Source: Bacteroidales bacterium
GTDB lineage: Bacteria > Bacteroidota > Bacteroidia > Bacteroidales > GCA-2748055
Direction: 5' to 3'
Length of the DNA: 32,732 bases
NCBI GenBank assembly: GCA_029938715.1
Contig: JAOZUK010000036.1
Location: 1-32,732 of the forward strand
A model generated the notes under the pieces. The model had not been told where the DNA came from. It searched no databases and saw nothing but the letters and a program-made list of their open reading frames with translations. Positions 9,601 through 18,372 of the stretch are shown in pieces (positions within the stretch are counted from its first letter, which is position 1; every line of letters starts with the position of its first letter). The position numbers and the translations under genes were made by a program.

Positions 9601-10853
9601 TGGCATTTGTGGATGAGCAACTGGAGGGTTGCATTGACAGGGATAAGTATGAAAAAATCCTTTTCAACCTGCTTAGCAATGCCATCAAATATACAGGCTC
9701 CAACGGAACCATTCAAGTGAGACTCAATGGTGAATATCAGAGCGATGATGGTGTGAAGTATGCTGTTTGCATTGTTGAGGATACAGGAAGAGGTATTCCC
9801 GAGGATCAGATCAACAGAATATTTGAGCGCTATTACCACGCTGGTCAGAAAAACTCTGGTATTGGTATTGGGCTCGCACTTACCAAAAAGCTGGTTGAAA
9901 TTCACAAGGGAACCATCTCGGTTCAAAGCGTGCTGGGAGAGGGGACAATTTTTCAGGTAAACCTTCCCATTGATCAAAATTTTTTCGATCCTGATGAGCT
10001 TGCTGAAAAGGAGGTAAAGCCCGAATCAGAGAGGTCCTATATTTTTGAAAGTGAACCAGATGATCTTAAGGAGTCTGAAAGTACCCCAATTAATGGCGAG
10101 AAGATATTGATTGTAGAGGATGATCCGGAACTCAGGCAATTTCTGAACCATACCTTTAAAAGAGAGTACGGGGTGTTATCGGCAGAGGATGGGGAAGAGG
10201 GATATAAGCGAGCCTTACATGAAAAACCAGATGTTATTATCGCCGATTTCAGGATGCCAAAACTGAATGGTCTTGAACTGTATAATAAACTGAAGGAGCA
10301 TCATTCAACGGAAAATATCCCGTATATCTTGTTAACTGCCCACCTGGATAAGCAAGTTGAATTGGAGCTTAGTCAGGCCGGAGCTGACCTGATCCTGAAC
10401 AAGCCATTTGATCCGGATCTGCTAAAGATCCAGGTAAAGAATATGCTCAGAAAACATAAGAAGATCAAAACCCACCTTGAGAAAGAAATTCAGATCAATA
10501 AATCTGGTAATACCAGGCATGAGAAAAAGAAGTCTGGTATTTCTGATAAGGTTTTAGCCATCATCGATGAGCATTGCTCCAAAGAAGCATTTAATATTGA
10601 TTTCCTTGCTCAGGAGATGGACATGAGTCGAATCCAGCTCTATCGCTACATAAAGAAACATTTTAAGATGTCGCCCTTTGAATTGATAAGGAAGATAAGG
10701 ATGTCTAAGGTTGCTTCTTCTCTGAGGGAAGGTGATGCGAATATTTCGGAAGTTGCCTATCGGTTTGGATTCAATGATATGAAAAACTTCAGGGAGAGTT
10801 TTAAGAAAGAGTATGGTCAGACGCCCACAGACTATATCAAAGCCAATAAATAG
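6642..10853 (+). CDS. Hybrid two-component system sensor/regulator (HTCS)
   Basis: This 1403-residue one-protein signalling system has an N-terminal signal/anchor, then two seven-bladed-propeller halves made of Reg_prop repeats (recurring WxGT motifs, about 40-720), and a Y_Y_Y domain (about 765-830). One transmembrane helix (about 835-860) is followed by HisKA with phospho-acceptor H897 in NISHEIKTPL, and a HATPase with N box near 1000 and DTGRGI near 1047. A receiver follows with phospho-acceptor D1202 in ADFRMPKLNG, then an AraC-type HTH domain (about 1300-1403, RFGFNDMKNFRESFKKEYG). All key residues are present. HTCS proteins sense oligosaccharides in the periplasm and activate the adjacent polysaccharide-utilisation genes. 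Inference: it responds to a product of the upstream glycosidases and controls the receptor gene downstream and probably the enzyme genes upstream. Confidence 0.97.
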   Translation: MSNFVTNKRFITPWIIILVGFLSLCNTSSGQEPDTYTLQKVDAFEEIANREITSILQDKEGFLWMGTYFGILKYDGNEIVNIKPNIYDPGSIPARKIKRLLQVGDTIWIGTIEKGLCYYDCVRETFHTLPEITARGPGSNQVTALTTDVHGNIWTGTSKGLYRVNQGDPKDISAIEFKQGEDYRGKNWINDLTFDQYNNLWVGTSNGIYFIHQSHLNRSSGFTAIPFKMSGRVSNNSENLITSLACIPDGDNVCLWVGTKNGIFKYRINPHSLNSSISEEVTGNYTSLDEIYGLFENVAVQTLLHNPKKEELWIGTSEKVILLDLISLKISGDFGTVLNQNLRVSSIYKDNNESVWIGALSGLHRIVTEKSLFNTIGEVNSIEGTQYISTLIDHGDEYLCGTLSNGLFKVQIQGDGSLGEMEPVTMKSRERSNMIRDIVCGIKDKNGFIWLGTKGNGLISFKFEKGTVTEWKHYDPENPENPFPQDIQSLAEHPDGSILVGTYSQSIIKLDPQSDAMMRIDKFSVSGEHPADYPISDIFIESERVFWVGTRGGGLYRIILTGGDTFEYQGFLNSEGDLNSLCDNYIIDIYLDHFGGLWLGTEGGLSLFNRIDNQFKNFYEINGLSDNCIQGVIEDSEGYLWATTINGLNRINVRELLDSSEQGAIDIFNKEDGLPTNYFIHGSAFKLHNNLLFMGNLRGATYFDPTSVEPKDKSSNPVIKALFLQEIRIRTGERVNGRILLNGRLSTLDFLELKAKENNIAIAFSAPNFENPSRIKYEYRLKGYNDHWTSISPPNLKVNYLNFPAGEYTFEVRASNADGSWNQNHATLQIKRSLPLWRSPFAYLFYALILLGVFVLFRKMIMQRSEWLNKIKLESYQSEKNEELLQHKLRFFTNISHEIKTPLTLILGPVKQALNSHETSDHLYALRLVQRNANRLLRLTNQLLEFRKVETENVSLSVSMENIGALTRSIGEDCHYYANEKQISLDLAFVDEQLEGCIDRDKYEKILFNLLSNAIKYTGSNGTIQVRLNGEYQSDDGVKYAVCIVEDTGRGIPEDQINRIFERYYHAGQKNSGIGIGLALTKKLVEIHKGTISVQSVLGEGTIFQVNLPIDQNFFDPDELAEKEVKPESERSYIFESEPDDLKESESTPINGEKILIVEDDPELRQFLNHTFKREYGVLSAEDGEEGYKRALHEKPDVIIADFRMPKLNGLELYNKLKEHHSTENIPYILLTAHLDKQVELELSQAGADLILNKPFDPDLLKIQVKNMLRKHKKIKTHLEKEIQINKSGNTRHEKKKSGISDKVLAIIDEHCSKEAFNIDFLAQEMDMSRIQLYRYIKKHFKMSPFELIRKIRMSKVASSLREGDANISEVAYRFGFNDMKNFRESFKKEYGQTPTDYIKANK

Positions 10854-11117
10854 ATAAGGTGCTTTTCATACTGGCGACTTGTTATATTACCCCTCCGTTT
10901 ATGAAAGAAAATGCCCCCTCACCGATCTGTTTCACCTGTCTGTTTGAAATAATCTGTTAGCAATTATGACATAATTTATTGAGATATTGTTGTTGTAATC
11001 CAGAAGGGAAATGGATTGAAGCTTAATAGAATATTAATATTAATTTAATAGATCATTTTGTATTTGAGTCAAAGATTCCATAATTTAGAGATTCGTTATA
11101 AAAGTTAAGACTATTAA

Positions 11118-11144
11118 AACAGACAAATAACCTTTAACAGACAA
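11118..11144 (+). promoter_or_regulatory. Direct repeat AACAGACAA x2, candidate regulator site
   Basis: AACAGACAA occurs exactly at 11118-11126 and at 11136-11144, an 18-base centre-to-centre spacing, in the leader of the receptor gene and just downstream of a gene for an AraC-type HTCS regulator. AraC-family DNA-binding domains often bind such tandem half-sites. That this is the HTCS operator is inference only. Confidence 0.3.
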
Positions 11145-11172
11145 CTACTATTATCAAACCAAAATCTACTCT

Positions 11173-11229
11173 ATGAAGAAAATCTACCCTACAATCCATA
11201 AGATCACGTTGGCACTGGTTTTATATTAA
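11173..11229 (+). pseudogene. Signal-peptide-like ORF relic or leader peptide
   Basis: An ATG opens MKKIYPTIHKITLALVLY and then meets TAA. Reading through the stop in the same frame gives FLASPGIAPGKFSIYT before a second TAA, so the whole stretch resembles a Sec signal peptide (basic start, hydrophobic core, SPGIA cleavage-like end) interrupted by one stop codon. It may be the remains of a decayed exported protein gene or a short leader peptide. Nothing recognisable follows it. Confidence 0.3.
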
Positions 11230-11391
11230 TTTCTAGCCTCTCCCGGAATCGCTCCTGGTAAGTTTTCGATCTACACGTAATTTATTCATTTATACAGACT
11301 GTCCTTCTCTATATGGAGAGGTTAAAAGTGCAGAGGAACAAACTCTGAAATCATATTTCAGAAACCAACTGTATATAAAGAGATATCAACT

Positions 11392-14300
11392 ATGAAATAC
11401 TACAATAGAAGGTTTATCGTAATTGCAACGATTTTTTCACTCTTTACCGGCATGCTATTCGCTTCAGGTACTATTAAGGGTACAGTGGTTGATGCCATAA
11501 CAGGTGATAGATTGCCCGGGGCAAATGTGGTTATTAAGGATATTTTTATTGGAACCGCATCTAACTTAAATGGTGAATTTGTTCTGAATAATGTTCCGGA
11601 TGGCACAAGCGTGATTACAATAAGCTACCTGGGTTATGAGGAGCAGGATATTACGGTTGAGATTTCTGGCGGCGACACAAAAACCATTGAGGTTAAGTTG
11701 CAGGTAATGACCATACAGGGCGAGGAGGCTGTGATTACAGCTCAGGCCTATGGACAGAGAGCTGCCATTAACCAACAGCTGGCAGCCAATACAGTGATCA
11801 ATGTAGTATCTTCTGAAAAAATTGAAGAATTACCTGATGCCAATGCAGCAGAAGCCATTGGAAGATTACCTGGTGTATCCCTGAAAAGGAATTCCGGAGA
11901 GGCCAATCAGGTTGTGATCCGTGGTCTGTCGCCAAAGTATAACAATGTGACCATTGAAGGGATCAAGATGGCTTCCACCAGTGATTTTGACAGAAGTGTG
12001 GATTTAAGTATGATACAGAGTGAATTGCTTGCCGGTATTGAAGTATCAAAATCACTTCGAGCCGATATGGATGCCGATGCTCTTGGGGGAACTGTTAACT
12101 TGAGATTGCTTGAAGCGCCCAACAAAAGGAGGATCGATTTTTCTGGGGAGGGAGGTTATGCAAACCTGGGTAATAATTTTGCAAACTATAAGTTCACCGG
12201 CGGTTTCGCCAACCGCTATTTTGATAAGAAGCTTGGAGTGAGCCTGAAAGCCGCATATGAGCAGAAACAATTGCCATCCCACAGGTTTAGCGGAGGATAT
12301 GAAGGGATATACCAAAACATCCTCACTGTGGACGGTGAGGTGGTGGATACGGTACTGGATACCAGGACGCAAAATGCCACACTGACCGATCAGTCGCAGG
12401 TACGGAAGCGAACCAATGCAAGTTTGATCCTGGATTATAAGAATGATTGGTGGACTTTAAAATTCTTTAACCTTTTCAGTCAAAAAAACGACGATGTGGT
12501 TAGCAGGCAGTTTCGATATATCTTTAATCCACAGGGGACTCCTGCCAACTTTTCCTCCATAGTCAATGCAACCGAATGGAGAACCATGACCCGTACTCAC
12601 ACCTTGCAAAACAGCTTCAGGTTTGGAGCCTCAAAACTGGATGTGGACCTCTCAACTACCTATGCCAAGAGAACACAGGAGGATGAGGGATTCCCATTTA
12701 TTGAAGAAAATGATTATTCTCTGGACCAGAACTGGCTGGTATACAGGCAACCCAAGGAAGCCATTGATTTGGTTGGCGGACCCGATTCTCTGAAAATAGC
12801 AGACAGTTATCTTCAAAGATTCGACAAAGGGGATCTATCACTCATTGATCAAAGCTATGATGTCCGTCTCGATTATGAATTGGACTATGCATTTGGGGCT
12901 GTTACAGGAAAATTGCAATTAGGAGGAAAATACCATCAGCTCACAAGGACCAGTGACGGAACCAGCAGGTTTAGTAGTTTTGAGTGGGGAGGCTCTGTGG
13001 CCCGACGCCAGGCATTTATAGCGCAGTTTCCCTGGGTGAATACCTTTGAGGGTGCGCAGAGAGGAATCAGCGCCGGTAACTTTGTGGATCCAAACTACGA
13101 TCCCGGCAATTTTCTGAATGGCAGGTATGAAACTGCATGGACCGGGGATATAGAGTTGCTCCAGGATCTTCAGAGTCAATGGTATGAAGGACCGGACGAC
13201 ACCAAGTATTATTTTCGTGGTGTGGAGAGTTATCAGAGGGATTATGAAGCCACTGAAAAACTCACTGCCGGTTATATCATGACAGAGATAAACATCGGGA
13301 GCAAACTGATGCTGTTGCCAGGTATAAGGTATGAGCAAAATAAAACAGAGTATTTTGCATATCACATCGTTACCAATGACGGGCAAACCGGGATTGAGCC
13401 AAACCCCGACTCGGTGACCACAGAAAGGTCCAATGCAAAATGGTTCCCTTCATTGAACCTGAAATATAAAATCACTGATTTCCTGAGCATTCAGGGAGCT
13501 GCATACAAAAGTACTTCCAGGCCCAGTTTCCGTCAAATTTCTCCGCTGGTCATTTACCGACATAACAACCAGAGAATTTCTGCTAACAATCCCTGGTTGG
13601 AGCCCTCCACAGCCTGGAACTTCGATCTGGGAGTATCGCTGATGAAATCTAAGATTGGTCTGTTAACGGTATATGGTTTCTACAAGGAGATTGAGGACCT
13701 GGCCTTCACCATGAACAATTATAAGCCCATTAAAAAGGGAGAGATCGTGGGTGGGCCCGATGATCTGGACGATCGCCTTCTGGGAGAAGAGTATTTCATT
13801 GAGTACTATATTGACGACAATCAGGGCTTTATCGATCAGCCCTTTAACAATACTGAAAAGGCCTATGTGAGCGGGGTGGAGCTTTCATGGCAAAGCAGTT
13901 TCTGGTACCTCCCCGGTATACTGAAAGGATTAGTACTGGATATAAACTACACCGTGATGAACACAAAAACCCGTTACCCCTTTTTCCAGCAGGTAATCAT
14001 TGGGGTGGATGATTCAGGTTTTATTCCCAAAAATATTTATGGGCAGGAGTATGTCGTCAGGGATGGACCCATGCAGGACCAGCCTGGTTCCATTCTGAAT
14101 GTTATCCTGGGATGGGATTACAAGGGATTCAGTGCCAGGGTATCTTATCGCTATCAGAGCGAGACCGTGGAAGGTCTGGATACCAGATACACTGTATTCG
14201 ACAGGTATTACGACACCTTCTCACTGGTGGATTTGATGCTGAAGCAACAGATCACAAAGAATATTTCTGTCTATGCCAACCTGACCAACATTAGCAATCA

Positions 14301-14406
14301 CATTGATGATTATTATTTTGGTGAACAGGGTGACAGACCAGCTTTGCCTACCAATAGCCAGTTTTACGGTTTCCGGGCTCAGCTAGGTGTGAGAATTAAG
14401 CTTTAA
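11392..14406 (+). CDS. TonB-dependent outer-membrane receptor (SusD-less)
   Basis: This 1004-residue protein has a Sec signal peptide (cleavage near LFA-S, residue 24) and a CarboxypepD_reg-like beta-sandwich (about 28-105, G-T-V-V-D-A-x-T-G and L-G-Y-E). A TonB-box-like region follows near 110-118, then a plug domain (about 130-240, with LPDANAAEAIGRLPGV and ADALGGTVNL), and an outer-membrane beta-barrel to the C-terminus (QLGVRIKL). The plug signature is typical of the TIGR01782-type receptors seen for carbohydrates in Gammaproteobacteria and Bacteroidota, rather than of classic SusC. No SusD-like lipoprotein gene accompanies it. The next gene 80 bases on encodes a T9SS-exported beta-helix protein. 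Role: energised import of the oligosaccharide released at the surface. The substrate is inferred from context only. Confidence 0.93.
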   Translation: MKYYNRRFIVIATIFSLFTGMLFASGTIKGTVVDAITGDRLPGANVVIKDIFIGTASNLNGEFVLNNVPDGTSVITISYLGYEEQDITVEISGGDTKTIEVKLQVMTIQGEEAVITAQAYGQRAAINQQLAANTVINVVSSEKIEELPDANAAEAIGRLPGVSLKRNSGEANQVVIRGLSPKYNNVTIEGIKMASTSDFDRSVDLSMIQSELLAGIEVSKSLRADMDADALGGTVNLRLLEAPNKRRIDFSGEGGYANLGNNFANYKFTGGFANRYFDKKLGVSLKAAYEQKQLPSHRFSGGYEGIYQNILTVDGEVVDTVLDTRTQNATLTDQSQVRKRTNASLILDYKNDWWTLKFFNLFSQKNDDVVSRQFRYIFNPQGTPANFSSIVNATEWRTMTRTHTLQNSFRFGASKLDVDLSTTYAKRTQEDEGFPFIEENDYSLDQNWLVYRQPKEAIDLVGGPDSLKIADSYLQRFDKGDLSLIDQSYDVRLDYELDYAFGAVTGKLQLGGKYHQLTRTSDGTSRFSSFEWGGSVARRQAFIAQFPWVNTFEGAQRGISAGNFVDPNYDPGNFLNGRYETAWTGDIELLQDLQSQWYEGPDDTKYYFRGVESYQRDYEATEKLTAGYIMTEINIGSKLMLLPGIRYEQNKTEYFAYHIVTNDGQTGIEPNPDSVTTERSNAKWFPSLNLKYKITDFLSIQGAAYKSTSRPSFRQISPLVIYRHNNQRISANNPWLEPSTAWNFDLGVSLMKSKIGLLTVYGFYKEIEDLAFTMNNYKPIKKGEIVGGPDDLDDRLLGEEYFIEYYIDDNQGFIDQPFNNTEKAYVSGVELSWQSSFWYLPGILKGLVLDINYTVMNTKTRYPFFQQVIIGVDDSGFIPKNIYGQEYVVRDGPMQDQPGSILNVILGWDYKGFSARVSYRYQSETVEGLDTRYTVFDRYYDTFSLVDLMLKQQITKNISVYANLTNISNHIDDYYFGEQGDRPALPTNSQFYGFRAQLGVRIKL

Positions 14407-14486
14407 GGGAAGAAGATACATGGAGGAAATATCCATTTACATACATAAGTTTACTATTATTAATTATTAACCAAATCTTTTACAAC

Positions 14487-16307
14487 ATGAAAATGAAAAC
14501 TTTACTTTTTGCATTCGCAAGTTTGCTAATTTCAACAGCTCTCCTTGCTCAGGATCCCATTGTGATTCCTGGAGGAGCCGACAATGGTGGAAAATTGGAG
14601 ACCACTATCAATGGAGATACCACAGCCACCGGAGAGAGAAACAATCCCAACCAGGTCTATGAACTGGAAGCAGGTACTTTCTATCTTCAACACGCAGCCA
14701 TCAACATTAACAACCCTGATGGAACCCTGACCATTCGTGGACAGGAAGGTGCAACTAAGCCTGTTATTCTAAAGCAGCCACTCAATGAGGTTGCCGTTGG
14801 ATCCAACCAGATCCAAAGTAGCCTGGTTCTTCAAAATGTGCAGTATCATAACATGGCTACAGACGGAGTACTGCCCTGGGCCCTCTTCAGTATCAATGGA
14901 GATAACCATACATTGGTGGTTGAAGATGTGTTAATGGAGCACAGTAACGGTATTCTCTTCAATATGAACAATGTAAAGGCCGGTTGTGCAATTCAAATCA
15001 GGAATAGTTATTTCCGTGATATGCAAAACGGCAGCGGCAGCCAGTGGTGGTCTGGTAGAGTAATCCAGTGTAAAGTTCCGGTTGACAACTTTATTTTTGA
15101 GAACAATACCATAACAGGATCAGGTCTGACCATTCTTGGACAGCAGTGCTTGTTTGAGTATGCTGAGATCAACCACAACACCTTTATTAATGGCCGAAAG
15201 TATCCTGCATTGAACCAGTATTGGAAAGAGGTCTATTTTACCAATAACCTGTTTGTAAACTCCAACTGGGTAGGTGAAGACAAGGAGAATGTAGCCACAG
15301 GCGGACAGGATCCTGATGGACTCCTCCATGGAATTTCCGGAGTGGATACCGTTACTACTTCTGTCTGGATGAATCCTAAGTTTCTGACCGAAGATTCAAC
15401 CCTTACATCTGAAATTGATGAAATCTCTGACTATATCTATTATGCTGCCGATAACGTAGCAGTGTCAAGTGCTAGCCTGGATAACTACTACGGAGGAGGA
15501 TTGAGTCCCGACTGGGACGATGCTCCGTCTTCTTACCTTGACTGGGGTGGAATGGGTACAGGACCATGGAAAGTGGTTAGTGTTCCCGGTATATGGGCCA
15601 ATGAGCGGACCACTGCCATGGTGGCAGATTGGGACAACCTCAAAGATGAGAACAACAGCATCTATGAGTATACGACCGAAGAACTTGGTTTTGGAACCGA
15701 GCCATTAACACAGGCCGGAGCTGATATTCTTGCTGTCTGGAATCAGGCCAAGTGGGCTGTTCCGGATATGGCAGCACCTACCGAAGGTTGGGAGGATAAT
15801 GTTCATTTTGGAGATTATGATCCCAACACTATTCCTGGTATCGAAACTGAGGATGGAAGTGGTATTTCAAAAATCTCTGATTTACTTGAGGATTTCTCAT
15901 ACACCATGGATCTTAAATCAAAGAGTGATGGTCTTCGCATTGGAGCCCTGCACTGGAACGACGAAGTATTTGATGCAGCTGCTTCTATGGCCGCTGTCAA
16001 GGCTGCTTACGCATACACAGGTATTGAGGAGAACGTAGTATCCTTATCAGAACTGGAGTTGAGGAACTATCCAAATCCATTTACTGGCACAACTACCATC
16101 GCCTATAAAATGACTAAGGACTCTCACGTGAACCTTTCAGTTTATGATGTATCCGGAAGGATCGTTGAAACGCTGGTAGATGAAGCTCGCACAGCTGGAG
16201 AGCATACAGTTCAGTTTACTCCTGAATTTTCTTCAAGCAGCACCTATTTCATCAAGATTACCACAGATTATCATACAAGTACAAGAAAAATGATGATGCT
16301 TAAGTAA
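14487..16307 (+). CDS. T9SS-secreted right-handed beta-helix protein
   Basis: This 606-residue protein has a Sec signal peptide (cleavage LLA-Q at 21/22). A pectate-lyase-like parallel beta-helix region (about 50-280) shows short repeating strands such as LVLQNVQYHN, IQIRNSYF, FIFENNTIT and AEINHNTFING. A Trp-rich, acidic segment follows (about 290-515), and then a T9SS type-A sorting domain starting NYPNPF at residue 527 and ending in MMMLK. Beta-helix folds of this type occur in polysaccharide lyases, GH28 enzymes and surface glycan-binding proteins. I cannot identify a catalytic triad with confidence. It is the only other gene between the receptor and a strong terminator, so it may provide the surface glycan-binding or cutting role that SusD-like proteins fill elsewhere. 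That is inference. Confidence 0.8.
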   Translation: MKMKTLLFAFASLLISTALLAQDPIVIPGGADNGGKLETTINGDTTATGERNNPNQVYELEAGTFYLQHAAININNPDGTLTIRGQEGATKPVILKQPLNEVAVGSNQIQSSLVLQNVQYHNMATDGVLPWALFSINGDNHTLVVEDVLMEHSNGILFNMNNVKAGCAIQIRNSYFRDMQNGSGSQWWSGRVIQCKVPVDNFIFENNTITGSGLTILGQQCLFEYAEINHNTFINGRKYPALNQYWKEVYFTNNLFVNSNWVGEDKENVATGGQDPDGLLHGISGVDTVTTSVWMNPKFLTEDSTLTSEIDEISDYIYYAADNVAVSSASLDNYYGGGLSPDWDDAPSSYLDWGGMGTGPWKVVSVPGIWANERTTAMVADWDNLKDENNSIYEYTTEELGFGTEPLTQAGADILAVWNQAKWAVPDMAAPTEGWEDNVHFGDYDPNTIPGIETEDGSGISKISDLLEDFSYTMDLKSKSDGLRIGALHWNDEVFDAAASMAAVKAAYAYTGIEENVVSLSELELRNYPNPFTGTTTIAYKMTKDSHVNLSVYDVSGRIVETLVDEARTAGEHTVQFTPEFSSSSTYFIKITTDYHTSTRKMMMLK

Positions 16308-16332
16308 GAGCAAGTATCATAAATAATTAATG

Positions 16333-16366
16333 CTACAGGATGACCCAGGTCATCCTGTAGTTTTTT
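16333..16366 (+). terminator. Rho-independent terminator after the beta-helix gene
   Basis: A perfect 13-base inverted repeat (CTACAGGATGACC, 2-base centre, GGTCATCCTGTAG) is followed directly by six T residues. It ends the receptor/beta-helix transcript and separates it from the DUF362 gene starting 20 bases further on. Confidence 0.92.
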
Positions 16367-16385
16367 AAACCCTAAACCTAAGACG

Positions 16386-18341
16386 ATGCGATTTATTTCC
16401 AGGTTTATAAAGTTTTGCCCAAAGACAGGACGCCCTGTGAAAGCGTTAAAAAAATGGATCGTCCCGGTTTTTAGTATTCTTTCCCTGATATGGATTCTCA
16501 TTCGTGTGGTTCCCAAGCCCCAGCGCGCAGCCTACCCTTGCATGAAAGTGGCCATTCCATTTGCTTCCTCCTTTCTGATTTATCTCACGGGAGTATTAGG
16601 CTCTGTGGTTGTCTTTAAAAAAGCCTTCAGGAAACTGGCAGAAAGCAAATACGTGTTGGCTGGGTTTCTCCTGCTTGCAGGGCTTGGAGTAGGTCTAATA
16701 ACTATGTTGTCCAGCCAAAAGGAGGTCTTAGCCAATGACAATGCTACTTATGACTATGAAGACCCCCTGGGTCCCAATGCTCCCATAGGAGAAGCAAAGG
16801 GAATCCTTCCAGGGCGTGTGGTCTGGGTCCATAATCCGGATGCCACCAACGAAAATTGTCAGTCGGAGGAATACGGTGATGGTTATTTCCTGGATAAGAA
16901 TTGCGACCAGGAACTGGTGGATGAGATGTTGCAGACTGCCATCCTGGAAGTGACCGGGGATGAAACTGAAGAGGGAGCATGGGCCTCCATCTTTGATTAT
17001 TTTAATTCAATGCATGGCAAGGGAGAGGTGGGATATACCGATGGAGAGAAGATCTTTATCAAGGTCAACGCGGTGCATGCATGGAGCACCAATAACGATC
17101 TCTCCATCAAGAACGACAAGAATTATGGCAATGTTGATACCTCGCCCCAGGTCATACTTGCAGTTTTGAGGCAACTGATCCACAAAGCAGGGGTGCCTGA
17201 GGAGGCCATATACATAGGTGATCCCTATACTCAAATTTTTAAACATGTTTATGAGAAACTATCTGCTGAATTTCCGGGGATTCAATATATGTCCAAATCA
17301 GATTCGGAACTTCGCGAAAAACTTCAAATAACAAATACAGACTCAATAAAGTATTCTGATAGAGGTACCGTCCTGGATAAGACTTCCGACGGATTTTTCG
17401 ATTGCCATGTAAATGCCGATTATATCCTGACTGTTCCGGCCATTAAGGGCCACCGTTGGGGCGGAGTCACTTTTTTTGCCAAAAACCATTTTGGATCCAA
17501 CACAGCAGGTGGTGCATCACATCTGCATAAAGGATTACACCGGATATCATATGATGCACCCATTCGTGAAGGATATGGTCTTTACAGGGTATTTGTGGAC
17601 CTGATGTCCTATGAACACCTGGGAGGGAAAACCCTGATATACATTGGAGATCTTCTCTGGGGAACATCTTACGAACATGATCCACCGGCAAGATTTAGGA
17701 GTAAGCCCTTCAATAATGACTGGAGTTCGTCATTACTTGTATCCCTGGATCCAGTGGCTGTATCCTCGGTGGCACTTGACATTCTTCAGGAGGAGTTCCA
17801 GGTGGAAGATTTAACTACCACTCCTCCCAGGTACACCTATGTGAGATTCAGCGGGGTGGATGACTACCTGCATCAGGCAGCATCAAGTGAGTGGTGGCCG
17901 GAAGGTATTGTCTACGATCCTGAAGAGGATGGAACTCCAATTGGAAGCCTGGGTGTTCATGAGCACTGGAACAATCCTGTGGACAAGCAATATACCAGAA
18001 ACCTGGGGACAGGTGAGGGAATTGAACTGGTCTATCGTAAAACCCAACAGGATCATACCTCTGTGGGACCGCAATTCTCAAATGATGTTACTGTTAGATC
18101 TTTCCTTTCAGCTGGGAATTCAATTCTATATCTTGAATTCAATCAGGACTTGCCCGGGCAAACCGACATAGGAATATACAATGTATCGGGTCAACTGATG
18201 CAGAGTTCCACCCTGGAGTCAGTCAGAGCTAATTCTCCAAATCAGATTGAGTTGTGTAAACTCGATCCCGGGTACTATGTGGTGACAGTTCACTCAGGGA
18301 GTAGTAAGGTCCATCTGAGTGAAGCCATGTTGATCAATTAA
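16386..18341 (+). CDS. DUF362-domain membrane protein with T9SS-like C-terminal domain
   Basis: This 651-residue protein has three hydrophobic helices near the N-terminus (about 24-42, 55-77, 89-108), with CP at 11-12. A DUF362 domain follows (about 130-510), with markers including IFIKVN, AIYIGDP, ADYILTVPAIKGHRWGG, FAKNHFGS and SLDPVAVSSVALDIL. The tail (about 565-651) is a beta-sandwich of the T9SS sorting type (DIGIYNVSGQLMQSS, then LDPGYYVVTVHSG) but lacks YPNP and ends EAMLIN. DUF362 proteins are of uncertain function, and some carry Fe-S ferredoxin modules, which this one does not. Multi-pass anchoring and a T9SS tail are hard to reconcile. Either the tail is a plain extracytoplasmic domain, or the helices are not all membrane-inserted. 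Its start lies just after the terminator at 16333-16366, so it probably has its own promoter or depends on read-through. Confidence 0.8.
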   Translation: MRFISRFIKFCPKTGRPVKALKKWIVPVFSILSLIWILIRVVPKPQRAAYPCMKVAIPFASSFLIYLTGVLGSVVVFKKAFRKLAESKYVLAGFLLLAGLGVGLITMLSSQKEVLANDNATYDYEDPLGPNAPIGEAKGILPGRVVWVHNPDATNENCQSEEYGDGYFLDKNCDQELVDEMLQTAILEVTGDETEEGAWASIFDYFNSMHGKGEVGYTDGEKIFIKVNAVHAWSTNNDLSIKNDKNYGNVDTSPQVILAVLRQLIHKAGVPEEAIYIGDPYTQIFKHVYEKLSAEFPGIQYMSKSDSELREKLQITNTDSIKYSDRGTVLDKTSDGFFDCHVNADYILTVPAIKGHRWGGVTFFAKNHFGSNTAGGASHLHKGLHRISYDAPIREGYGLYRVFVDLMSYEHLGGKTLIYIGDLLWGTSYEHDPPARFRSKPFNNDWSSSLLVSLDPVAVSSVALDILQEEFQVEDLTTTPPRYTYVRFSGVDDYLHQAASSEWWPEGIVYDPEEDGTPIGSLGVHEHWNNPVDKQYTRNLGTGEGIELVYRKTQQDHTSVGPQFSNDVTVRSFLSAGNSILYLEFNQDLPGQTDIGIYNVSGQLMQSSTLESVRANSPNQIELCKLDPGYYVVTVHSGSSKVHLSEAMLIN

Positions 18342-18372
18342 GCAGCCTAGGCACGATCTGCTCGAAGGAACC

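Larger units (their letters stand above)
10854..11391 (+). other. 538-base intergenic leader between HTCS and receptor genes
   Basis: No long ORF is found on either strand. The region is AT-rich around 10970-11110. It holds a direct repeat (11118-11144) and an 18-codon signal-peptide-like relic ORF (11173-11229). No clear hairpin terminator follows the HTCS stop, and no perfect TAnnTTTG -7 element was found. The receptor promoter and its HTCS binding site would be expected here. Confidence 0.6.

Noticed and set aside
11207-11226. TTGGCACTGG as a second sigma-54 promoter
   Set aside because: The GG is present but the base pair at the required -12 position is not GC.
14409-14450. Hairpin ATGGA-ggaaata-TCCAT after the receptor stop
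   Set aside because: Only five base pairs and no T run, so it is too weak for a terminator, and the beta-helix gene seems to follow in the same transcript.
18342-18372. Possible hairpin AGCAG...CTGCT between DUF362 and CotH genes
   Set aside because: Five base pairs over a 12-base loop with no T run; not a convincing bidirectional terminator.
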